NCBI RefSeq assembly: GCF_031624395.1 | Contig: NZ_JAMQON010000001.1 | Location: 124,001-188,000 of the forward strand | Direction: 5' to 3' | Length of the DNA: 64,000 nt | Source of the DNA: Halomicroarcula saliterrae | GTDB lineage: Archaea; Halobacteriota; Halobacteria; Halobacteriales; Haloarculaceae | Part shown: in pieces, positions 9,134-16,302 of the stretch | Position numbering within the stretch: the first letter of the stretch is position 1 | Layout of the letters: each line of letters starts with the position of its first letter | Notes under the pieces: generated by a model | What the model saw: only the letters and a program-made list of their open reading frames with translations | Told to the model about the DNA's origin: nothing | Database searches by the model: none | Made by a program: the position numbers and the translations under genes

Positions 9134-9519
9134 CGCCAGACCGCCACCCTGAGCCGTCCCCGTCGGACCGTCGCCGGGCCGAGGGCGACGCTGACGGTTC
9201 GGCTGTCGGTGTCGGCGCGGGCCGGCGGTGTCGGTCCGGCGGACCATCGGTTTTCCGCCCGGAGCGTGACGTTTCCCTCGTAGCCCGACGGGACGGCCGT
9301 CAGCGAGTCGTCCACCCGTGCCGGGTCGACGAGCCCGGCCGCGGTCAGCCGGCGCTCGACGGCGTCGGCGGTCGGCGTCGCCACGTCGCGGTCACCGGTC
9401 GCTCGACTCAGCGTGTCGTCGAGGGCACCGGCGTACAGTGCGACCCCGGTCGAGACGGCGATGACGGCGACGAGCGCCGCCAGCGGCTCGGTCGCCGCTC
9501 TATCCGACGAGCGTGACAT
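9130..9519 (-). CDS. Small pilin-like protein of the Tad/pilus operon
   Basis: A 129-residue protein starting MSRSSDRAATEPLAALVAVI. A short charged leader is followed by a hydrophobic helix (about residues 13-33) and a small beta-rich domain with a threonine/valine-rich end. This is the general layout of archaeal pilin-like proteins, although I do not see a textbook prepilin peptidase site. It overlaps the upstream gene by 20 nt and the downstream gene by 4 nt, so translation of the three is probably coupled. From memory it belongs to a haloarchaeal DUF (7285-like). A minor pilin or pseudopilin role is inference. Confidence 0.68.
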   Translation of the reverse strand: MSRSSDRAATEPLAALVAVIAVSTGVALYAGALDDTLSRATGDRDVATPTADAVERRLTAAGLVDPARVDDSLTAVPSGYEGNVTLRAENRWSAGPTPPARADTDSRTVSVALGPATVRRGRLRVAVWR

Positions 9520-9961
9520 CGACCCCTCCCCAGACGACGCGCCTGACGGTCATGCGGTCGGGTGCCGTTCGCCACTGCACCCCGTCGGTCCGTGCGGCCT
9601 CGGTCGCCTGCCGGAACGCCGCGGGTGAGCCGTACACCGCTGACGGCGGTGTGCCGTCGAGCACCGTTCGGAGCCGGCCCGCTGTTGCCGGCACGGCTGG
9701 CCGGAGGAGCGTCTCGTGCACCGTTCCGCCCGTCGAGCGGAGGCCGACCTGTCGTCCCGTCAGTGACCAGTCGGAGGCGGTCAGCTCGCGCGTCGTGACC
9801 GACCCCGACGGGCTGGTGGCGACCTCGTCTATCGTCGTCGCGACGGCGGCTCCGTCCGGCGATGCTGACGTGGGGAGCTGCGTGACGACGCCGAACACAG
9901 CGACGCTGACTGCGCCGACGGCCACCCAGACGTACATCGTGTCGACGTGGGTGTCGAACAT
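9500..9961 (-). CDS. Membrane-anchored small protein of the Tad/pilus operon
   Basis: A 153-residue protein with an N-terminal hydrophobic helix (about residues 10-28, YVWVAVGAVSVAVFGVVTQ) followed by an exported domain. The true start is the ATG at 9961, 34 nt after the stop of the TadC-like gene; the frame is open further upstream but only as shadow of that gene. It overlaps the next gene by 20 nt. No motif of known enzyme families is present. Together with its three downstream neighbours it forms a block of single-anchor exported proteins behind the ATPase and platform protein, the expected place for pilins and minor pilins. Confidence 0.68.
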   Translation of the reverse strand: MFDTHVDTMYVWVAVGAVSVAVFGVVTQLPTSASPDGAAVATTIDEVATSPSGSVTTRELTASDWSLTGRQVGLRSTGGTVHETLLRPAVPATAGRLRTVLDGTPPSAVYGSPAAFRQATEAARTDGVQWRTAPDRMTVRRVVWGGVDVTLVG

Positions 9962-9995
9962 GGGTCGGGGTGGCCCCGGCTTCGGAGTTAAACCC

Positions 9996-11684
9996 TCAGA
10001 CGAGCGTGCCGGTCGCCACGACGGCCGTGAGATACACCGTCGTCGCCGAACAGAGGGCCAGTCCGGCCCGGTAGCCCACGAGCGCCCGGTCCAGCCCGCG
10101 GTGGAGTCCGGTCGACAGCGCCGGCAATACGGCCGCGAGGACGAGACAGTACCAGCCGATGACCGGACCCAGCGACGCGGTCGGGACGGGTTCGATGGGG
10201 CCGCCGCTCTGCATCGTCGCCGACAGCGCGACGGTCGCTCCGCCGACCATCGGCCCGAAAACCGCCGCCGTGTTCGACAGCGTTCCGGTGACCTGTGCGA
10301 GCTGGCGGCGGGTCTCCCGCTCGACCCCGGCCAGCTCTTCGAGATGGTCGCCCATCGTCGCGATAGTCTCGCCCGCGGGCGGGCCGATGTCGGCGGCCGC
10401 GCCGAGCAAAACGGCGGCCCGACGGAGCCGCGGGCTCGGAATCGTCGCGAGCGTCCCGTGGTCGCCACAAAAGGCCGTCTCGATGTCGACACCCAGCGTC
10501 TGCTGGCGCTCGACCGTCGCCGCCAGCACGGACGACAGCGGTTCGGACGTGGCGTCGACCGCGGCGTCGAAGGCAGCTTCGACGGACTCGCCGCGCTCGA
10601 CCCGGCGACCGACCGCCGAGAGGGCGGCCGGGAGCCCCGACTCGACGGCCTCGATGTGGTCCCGGACTCGCGTGACGGGCCGGTAGTAGACGACCAGCGA
10701 CGCGCCCGTTCCGAGTCCGAGAGCAGCGATCGGCGGGGCCCAAGCTGGGAGGAGGGCGCGCCCGGCGAACCACGCCCCGGCGGCGACTGCCGCCCCAGTG
10801 CCGACCGCGGCCGACGGGCCGGTCGAGACGTCCGGGTGGCTCCGTGACACCGCCGCCGGGGGGAAGGCGACGGGGCGCTGGGCGAGCAGCCACGCGCTCG
10901 CGACCACCAGCCCGCCGGGGAGCGCGACGCCGTAGGTCGCGACGAGCAGCGGCAGCGACACCGGGACGCCCGCGGCCCCGACTGCGGGCAGCAGTGCGAC
11001 CAGCGCGAGCGGGAGGAGGACGCCGAAGGCGTACAGCGCCGTCGCCGGGGCCCGCAGGTCGGCCGCGAAGGCTGCCATCTCGTCGCGGGCGCCGTCGAGT
11101 ATCCCCCGGCGGGCTTCTTCGAGCAGTTCGGCGCGCTCCTGAGCCGTCACCGCGGCCGCCCGCTCGATGCACGTGAGCGCCTGTTCCAGCGCCGGAAACG
11201 TCGCCGCCCACTCGCGACCGAACGCGTCCAGCCCGCTCCGGGGGCTCCGCCCGGCCCGCCGGCGGTGGGTGTCGAGACTCGCGGCCAGTAGGCCGTCACT
11301 CGAACTCGCGGCGAAGGCCGCCGCCCGCTCCGAACTGGGCCAGAGCGTCATTCCCAGGACGAGCGTCGCGACGAGCGCCGGCGCGGCACCCAGTGCGCGG
11401 ATGCGCCGGGCCTGTGCAGCCAGCGGGACGCCGTAGCGGCCGGCCAGTGCGACGGCGACGGCCGCGGCGGCGCTGCCGGCCCCGACGGCGAGGGCTACCG
11501 CTCCGGAGCCAGCGCCGATGGCGACGACGCCGGCGAGACACAGCACGACCGCTAGCGCGTAGCTCCCCCCGAGCACGGCCTCGGCGCTGGTCGACAGCCC
11601 GAGCAGCCGACAGGCCCGCCGGTAGCCGTCCGGGACCGCGACGAGCCACCCGAGCAACTCGGCGGCGTCGACCGGCTCGGTCAT
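9996..11684 (-). CDS. TadC/PilC-like type II secretion system F membrane protein
   Basis: A 562-residue multi-pass protein with about eight hydrophobic segments arranged as two similar halves, each with a long cytoplasmic helical stretch (about residues 150-210 and 330-480). The second half contains the T2SF-like region around ESVEAAFDAAVDATSEPL and GDHLEELAGVERETRRQLAQ. Such proteins form the inner-membrane platform of type IV pili, archaella and Tad systems, and are turned by the partner ATPase. The start overlaps the ATPase stop (ATGA at 11681-11684), and the pair is the core of the operon. FlaJ and TadC relatives are alternatives within the same superfamily. Confidence 0.82.
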   Translation of the reverse strand: MTEPVDAAELLGWLVAVPDGYRRACRLLGLSTSAEAVLGGSYALAVVLCLAGVVAIGAGSGAVALAVGAGSAAAAVAVALAGRYGVPLAAQARRIRALGAAPALVATLVLGMTLWPSSERAAAFAASSSDGLLAASLDTHRRRAGRSPRSGLDAFGREWAATFPALEQALTCIERAAAVTAQERAELLEEARRGILDGARDEMAAFAADLRAPATALYAFGVLLPLALVALLPAVGAAGVPVSLPLLVATYGVALPGGLVVASAWLLAQRPVAFPPAAVSRSHPDVSTGPSAAVGTGAAVAAGAWFAGRALLPAWAPPIAALGLGTGASLVVYYRPVTRVRDHIEAVESGLPAALSAVGRRVERGESVEAAFDAAVDATSEPLSSVLAATVERQQTLGVDIETAFCGDHGTLATIPSPRLRRAAVLLGAAADIGPPAGETIATMGDHLEELAGVERETRRQLAQVTGTLSNTAAVFGPMVGGATVALSATMQSGGPIEPVPTASLGPVIGWYCLVLAAVLPALSTGLHRGLDRALVGYRAGLALCSATTVYLTAVVATGTLV

Positions 11685-13525
11685 CGGCCCGATTCGTCCG
11701 GCGACGCGCTCGCGGAGCCGACTGCCGCCGTGCGGTCGCCGATGGTCTCGCGGACGCTGGCGTACGATTCCCCGGCGTGGGCGAGCGACTCGACGAGGCG
11801 GCTGGCCCCGCGGTCCAGCCGGCCCGTGGCCGTCGCCGCGGGACCGTCGCGCTCGAACAGCGACGCGAACTCCGCGCCGCCCTCGCGCCGGATGACCTCT
11901 TCGACGGCCGCGATACCGCGCCCGCCCTCGGCCGTCGGCGGGTCGAGCGTCACGACCAGGTCCGTCGCGGCGAAGGCGCTCTCGGGCACGTCGAGGTCGG
12001 AGACGACCCGCTCTCGGACGCCATCACCGCCGGTGCCGTGGATGGTCCCGAGCACCGCGCTGTCGCCGCCACCGACACGCATCGCCTCGTAGAGGGCGGC
12101 CGCCTCCTCGCCACGGACCTCGCCGACGACGAGGGCGCCGTCGCCGAGCCGCAGTGCCGTGTGGAGTGCGGCCGTCGGGTCCACCGACGGCCCGTCGCCG
12201 GTCGCCGTCCGCAGTGGCTGTACGTCTCTCCCCGCGTCCTGCAGGGCCGAGACCGGGAGCTCGGGCGTGTCCTCGATGACGACGGTCCGGACGTGCTGGG
12301 GCAGCTCCCACAGCAGCGCGCCCAGCATCGTGGTCTTCCCGGCCCCGCGCGGCCCGGCGACGAGACACGCCGCGCCGCGCTCGACGGCGACCGACAGCAA
12401 CCCGGCGACCCGCGGGGGGACGCTCCCGTTCGCGACGAGGTCGGGGAGTCGGAACGACTCCTCGTCGTGGCCCCTGAAGGCGAAGCCGACCCCGTCGCTG
12501 ACCGGCTCGGTGACGCCGGCCACGCGGACCCGTCGGTCGGCGACGGTCGTCGTCGCGGCGAGCGTCGGACTCGCCCGCGAGAACGCCCGCCCGCTCGTCC
12601 GACGGAAGGTCGAGGCCAGCGTCCGAACGCCCCGCGTCGTCAGCCGGACGTTCGTCCGCAGCGTCTCCTCGTCGGCGCGCACCCGAAGTCGGGTCTCCTC
12701 GACGGGCGCCGTCGCGAACACGTCGGAGACTCGCTGGTCGGCGAAGATATCTTCGAGGATACCCAGCCCGCGGGTGTGCTTCCGGAGGACCGCCGCGAGC
12801 CGGGTCGCGACCGGCCCGTCGTCGACGACCGCCTCGGCGGCGTCCTCCGGGGTCACCGACTCGTCGGCCGCGGTCGCCAACCGGTCGACAGCGTCGGAAA
12901 GCGCCGCCGTCGTCGCCGCGTCGAACTCGTGTTCCCGCGGGCGGACGTGGTAGCTGTCGAGCGAGTCGGGCGGTGTCTCGTACCGGCGGATGACCGCCCC
13001 GGTCTCGACGGTCCGGCGGTCCCGGAGCGTCGCTGTCCCGGGCGGACTGGCCGAGATACGGGCGTCGCTCACCGCCGGGCCGACGTAGGGTTCGAGCGCG
13101 TGCTCGGCCGAGACATCCTCTGTGGCGACCGCGAACCCGGTCTCAGCCGCCAGGTCGGCGACGGGGCCCGCCCGACCGGTCGCCTCGGTCGCGGCGGCCA
13201 GCGGGTCCCGGCGGGCCCGCTCGGCGAGCCGCTCGTCCGTGGCCGCCACCCGCGCCGCGAACCGACCCGCCGCCACCAGCAGCGCCGCGTCGCCGTCCAG
13301 ATACGCCCGTTCGACCCCGTCGGCGCTCGTGACGACGGCGTCGACGTCACCGTCACCGAGCGCCTCGACGACGGTCGCCCGGCAGCCCGGGGACTCGGCC
13401 AGTCGACCGCTCCCGGGACAGGCGTCGGCGTCCACGGCCAGGGTCCCGGGCTCGAACGCCGTCCCGCAGCGACAGTCGCCCTCGGGCTCGCTGTCAGTGA
13501 ACCACTCACGCATCGCCGTCACCAC
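11681..13525 (-). CDS. VirB11/TadA-type secretion ATPase with N-terminal Cys motif
   Basis: A 614-residue hexameric secretion ATPase (GspE/VirB11/TadA superfamily) powering the pilus-like machine at the cytoplasmic face. The Walker A GPRGAGKTT is near residue 390, followed by the Asp-box-like VIEDTPELPV, Walker B GALVVGEVRGEE, and the His-box GTIHGTGGDGVRERV. The N-terminus carries a CRCG...CPG...C cluster in the first 45 residues that could bind zinc, which is not a standard feature of TadA. Two ATG starts are possible, 13525 and 13513 (MREWFTDSE); both overlap the upstream gene. The ATPase is coupled to the TadC-like platform gene. Confidence 0.88.
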   Translation of the reverse strand: MVTAMREWFTDSEPEGDCRCGTAFEPGTLAVDADACPGSGRLAESPGCRATVVEALGDGDVDAVVTSADGVERAYLDGDAALLVAAGRFAARVAATDERLAERARRDPLAAATEATGRAGPVADLAAETGFAVATEDVSAEHALEPYVGPAVSDARISASPPGTATLRDRRTVETGAVIRRYETPPDSLDSYHVRPREHEFDAATTAALSDAVDRLATAADESVTPEDAAEAVVDDGPVATRLAAVLRKHTRGLGILEDIFADQRVSDVFATAPVEETRLRVRADEETLRTNVRLTTRGVRTLASTFRRTSGRAFSRASPTLAATTTVADRRVRVAGVTEPVSDGVGFAFRGHDEESFRLPDLVANGSVPPRVAGLLSVAVERGAACLVAGPRGAGKTTMLGALLWELPQHVRTVVIEDTPELPVSALQDAGRDVQPLRTATGDGPSVDPTAALHTALRLGDGALVVGEVRGEEAAALYEAMRVGGGDSAVLGTIHGTGGDGVRERVVSDLDVPESAFAATDLVVTLDPPTAEGGRGIAAVEEVIRREGGAEFASLFERDGPAATATGRLDRGASRLVESLAHAGESYASVRETIGDRTAAVGSASASPDESGR

Positions 13526-13970
13526 CCGGCCGTCGCACTGTCAGGACCGTCCGGTTCGCCCGCTTGTCCAGTCCGAAGACGAGCCTGTGTGTGCCCGACT
13601 CGCGGAGTGTGAGGCTCCCACCACCGACGGCGCGGATGGGGACTCCCGAGAGGCGGGTGCTGCTCTCGGCTCCGTCACTGACGCGCCACGACGCCAGGCC
13701 CACGCCCTCGCGCCCGTAGAGACGGAGGCGGGTGACATCGGCGCTCGTCAGCGTCCGACCCGGCAACCGGAGCGCGGTGACGTGGCGCGCGCCGCGCCCC
13801 GCCGTCGGGTCGTCGATCGCGACCATCTGCCCGAGGTTCGACGCCAGTGTCGTCAGCTGTCGGTCGACAGTACTTTCGGCTCTGTCCGCGCCGGCGACGG
13901 ACACCGCTGGGGCGGCGACAGTCACCAGAGCGGTGGTCAGTACCACCGCCAGGACGACGCGGAGGATCAC
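13506..13970 (-). CDS. Secreted protein of the Tad/pilus operon (DUF7311-like)
   Basis: A 154-residue protein with a cleavable-looking signal peptide (residues 1-27, MILRVVLAVVLTTALVTVAA then PAVSVAGA) and a small beta-rich exported domain. No cysteine lipobox is visible, so it is probably released or held by partners. It overlaps the coiled-coil gene by 4 nt and the ATPase by 8-20 nt. From memory this family is known as DUF7311 and is found next to the ATPase in haloarchaea; function unknown. A role as an external assembly factor is inferred only from position. Confidence 0.72.
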   Translation of the reverse strand: MILRVVLAVVLTTALVTVAAPAVSVAGADRAESTVDRQLTTLASNLGQMVAIDDPTAGRGARHVTALRLPGRTLTSADVTRLRLYGREGVGLASWRVSDGAESSTRLSGVPIRAVGGGSLTLRESGTHRLVFGLDKRANRTVLTVRRPGGDGDA

Positions 13971-14458
13971 AGCAGCGACCGTATCTGTTCGAGCACGCCG
14001 CCGCCGCGTGCCGTCGCCCGGTCGTCCGTCTCGTCGGATTCGCCCTGGCCGGCGCTCGCGTCGATGCCCGCTGCTTTCCGACTCCCCGCCCCGGTAGCGT
14101 TGTCGACAGTGCCACCGTCGTGCCCGACTTCGTCGACTCTGGCGTCGATTCTCGCGTCCTCGTTTGCCAGCTCGTCGAGTCGCCGCTCCAGCCGCTCGGT
14201 CGCCGCAAGCGCCGTGTCGGCCCGCCCTTCGACCCGTTCGTTCACCGAGCGAACGTTGCCGACGTACCCTCTGAGCGCCTGTGTCGCCGCCGACAGCTCC
14301 TCGGTCTGTTCCTCCAGCGCTGTGACCTGCTGTTCGAGGGCCGCGACTCGTTCGGTCAGCTCCCCGAGGTCGTTCGCGGCCGGGAAGTCGTGGTCGCCGT
14401 CGGTGACGGCGCGTTCGACCGTCCGAACCCGTTCTTCGAGTGTCTCCACGTCCGTCAT
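13967..14458 (-). CDS. Coiled-coil protein, first gene of the Tad/pilus operon
   Basis: A 163-residue cytoplasmic protein whose first 115 residues are heptad-rich (TLEERVRTVERAV..., LTERVAALEQQVTALEEQTEEL), predicting a long parallel coiled coil. A disordered acidic linker and a short C-terminal helix (GGGVLEQIRSLL) follow. The start at 14458 was chosen because the coiled coil begins there; the open frame upstream runs into the divergent gene. It is divergent from the gene at 14534 with only 75 bp between. From memory this is the DUF7310 coiled-coil family. It could scaffold or regulate the ATPase; that is inference. Confidence 0.75.
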   Translation of the reverse strand: MTDVETLEERVRTVERAVTDGDHDFPAANDLGELTERVAALEQQVTALEEQTEELSAATQALRGYVGNVRSVNERVEGRADTALAATERLERRLDELANEDARIDARVDEVGHDGGTVDNATGAGSRKAAGIDASAGQGESDETDDRATARGGGVLEQIRSLL

Positions 14459-14533
14459 GGACGGGCCTGCTCCCGTCACCGCCCTTGAACTCTCGGCCGA
14501 AGGTTCTTGTGCGATACCGGTGGCACCGACCCT

Positions 14534-14932
14534 GTGACCGACCACGAACAGGCGAAGGCGGCGCTGGCCGCGCTCGCGGAGGGGGAACCCGAGCGACGCG
14601 AGGGGTCCGCGACCGGCCAACGCCACCGGCGTGTGCAAGGCCGACCGAAGGACTCGGTCCCCGACAGGACGGACGCTCCGGAATCGATGCCCAGGAACGC
14701 CGACCGGGCCGGCGAGCACGCGACGTACCGCACAGTCATCCAGCGGGCCGTGGCGGCGACCGACGACCTCGACGCCGCCGCCGAGTTCGTCGAGTCCGTC
14801 GGGCTCGAACGGCTCGAAGCCGCGGTCGAGACGGCCGAACACGAGGTCAGCGGGCTGGCCGACGACGGGCGCGAGGCGCTGGCGGCCTTCGAGCGGTTCC
14901 GCGTCGCGGCCGAGGGGCCGGTGCATGGGTGA
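14534..14932 (+). CDS. Uncharacterized helical protein upstream of mre11
   Basis: A 132-residue acidic, alpha-helical protein beginning with a GTG codon (TDHEQAKAALAALAEGEPER). A basic low-complexity linker (about residues 20-45) is followed by a helical domain (TYRTVIQRAVAATDDLDAAAEFVESVGLERLEAAVETAEHEV). No metal or catalytic motifs and no membrane segment are visible. It ends 64 nt before mre11 on the same strand, but mre11 has its own TATA-like box, so co-transcription is optional. I do not recognise the family. A TTG at 14507 would add nine residues; the GTG fits the acidic N-terminus better. Confidence 0.6.
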   Translation: MTDHEQAKAALAALAEGEPERREGSATGQRHRRVQGRPKDSVPDRTDAPESMPRNADRAGEHATYRTVIQRAVAATDDLDAAAEFVESVGLERLEAAVETAEHEVSGLADDGREALAAFERFRVAAEGPVHG

Positions 14933-14996
14933 GAGCGGATTACTTTCACCCCGGTCGCGACACCTCTTTAGGAGCGGCTGGCATACGCCCGGACAG

Positions 14997-16289
14997 ATGA
15001 CACGGGTGATACACACCGGCGATACCCACATCGGGTACCAGCAGTACCACGTGCCCGAGCGCCGGCAGGACTTCCTCGGGGCGTTTCGGGCCGTGGTCCG
15101 GGACGCCGTCGACGACGACGTGGCCGCGGTGGTTCACGCCGGGGACCTGTTCCACGACCGCCGGCCGACGCTGTCGGACATCATGGGTACGCTCGACGTA
15201 CTGGAGGAACTCGACGAGGCGGACATCCCGTTTCTCGCCGTCGTGGGCAACCACGAGGCAAAGCGGGACGCCCAGTGGCTCGACCTCTACGCGTCGCTCG
15301 GGCTGGCCAGCCGCCTCGACGACGAGCCGACCCTCGTCGGTGACACGGCCTTCTACGGGCTGGACTTCGTCCCGCGGTCGAAACGGGAGGCCCTCGACTA
15401 CGACTTCGCGCCCCACGACGCCGACCACGCGGCGCTGGTCACCCACGGCCTCTTCCAGCCGTTCGACCACGGGGACTGGGACGCCGCGGAGGTGCTGACC
15501 GGCTCCTCGGTCGAGTTCGACGCCCTGCTGCTGGGGGACAACCACAAGCCCGGCAAGCAGGAAGTCGAGGACGCGTGGGTCACCTACTGTGGTTCGACCG
15601 AGCGAGCGAGCGCCAGCGAGCGCGAGGACCGCGGCTACAACATCGTCTCCTTCGACGACGAGGTGCGCATCACCCGGCGCGGCCTCGACACCCGCGAGTT
15701 CGTCTTCGTCGACGTGGAACTGGCCCCCGAGGAGGGCGTCGAACGGGTCCGCAGTCAGGTCGGCCAGTACGACCTCGACGACGCCGTCGTCGTGGTGAGC
15801 ATCGACGGCGACGGGGACCCCATCGCCCCGGCGAGTATCGAGGAGTACGCGCTGGACCGGGGCGCGCTGGTCGCCCGAGTGACCGACCACCGGGAGCTCG
15901 CTGCCGACGAACGCGAGACGAGCGTGAGCTTCGCCGACCCGGACGACGCCGTCGCCGAACGCGTCCGCGAACTCGGACTGAGCGGGGCCGCCCGCGACAT
16001 CGACGAGACGGTGCGGGCCTCGAAAGTCGCCGACGCGAACGTCGCCGAGACGGTCGAGGACCGTGTCCGAGACCTGGTCGAGGACGAGCCCGAGACGCTG
16101 GAGGCCGTCGACGCCGCCGTGACGGCAGAGACCGACGAGCCGGACGCCGTGACGGCAGAGACCGACGGCGGGGACACCGACGACACGACTGATACTGACG
16201 ACACAGCGGCCGAGGCCGACGCGACCGACGGGCCGGACTCCCCGGGTGGCGATGGCGAGGACCAGTCCAGCATGGAGGAGTTCCTGTGA
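14997..16289 (+). CDS. mre11: DNA double-strand break repair nuclease Mre11
   Basis: Manganese-dependent 3'-5' exonuclease and endonuclease subunit of the Mre11-Rad50 complex that processes DNA ends. The 430-residue product shows the phosphoesterase motifs in order: Asp9 and His11 in GDTHIG, Asp50 in HAGDLFHD, Asn85-His86 in GNHE, His150 in VTHG and His183 in GDNHKPG. The C-terminal third is a long acidic, disordered tail ending SSMEEFL, with a short duplicated segment (DAVTAETDE/DAVTAETDG). A CTCTTTA box about 27 nt before the ATG at 14997 supports a leaderless start; the frame is open further upstream but is shadow sequence. rad50 follows 13 nt after the stop. Confidence 0.95.
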   Translation: MTRVIHTGDTHIGYQQYHVPERRQDFLGAFRAVVRDAVDDDVAAVVHAGDLFHDRRPTLSDIMGTLDVLEELDEADIPFLAVVGNHEAKRDAQWLDLYASLGLASRLDDEPTLVGDTAFYGLDFVPRSKREALDYDFAPHDADHAALVTHGLFQPFDHGDWDAAEVLTGSSVEFDALLLGDNHKPGKQEVEDAWVTYCGSTERASASEREDRGYNIVSFDDEVRITRRGLDTREFVFVDVELAPEEGVERVRSQVGQYDLDDAVVVVSIDGDGDPIAPASIEEYALDRGALVARVTDHRELAADERETSVSFADPDDAVAERVRELGLSGAARDIDETVRASKVADANVAETVEDRVRDLVEDEPETLEAVDAAVTAETDEPDAVTAETDGGDTDDTTDTDDTAAEADATDGPDSPGGDGEDQSSMEEFL

Positions 16290-16302
16290 GGGGTGGTCGG
16301 TA

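Noticed and set aside
11393-13612. 739-codon ORF on the plus strand over the ATPase and TadC-like genes
   Set aside because: Basic low-complexity shadow of the operon; no promoter or motif.
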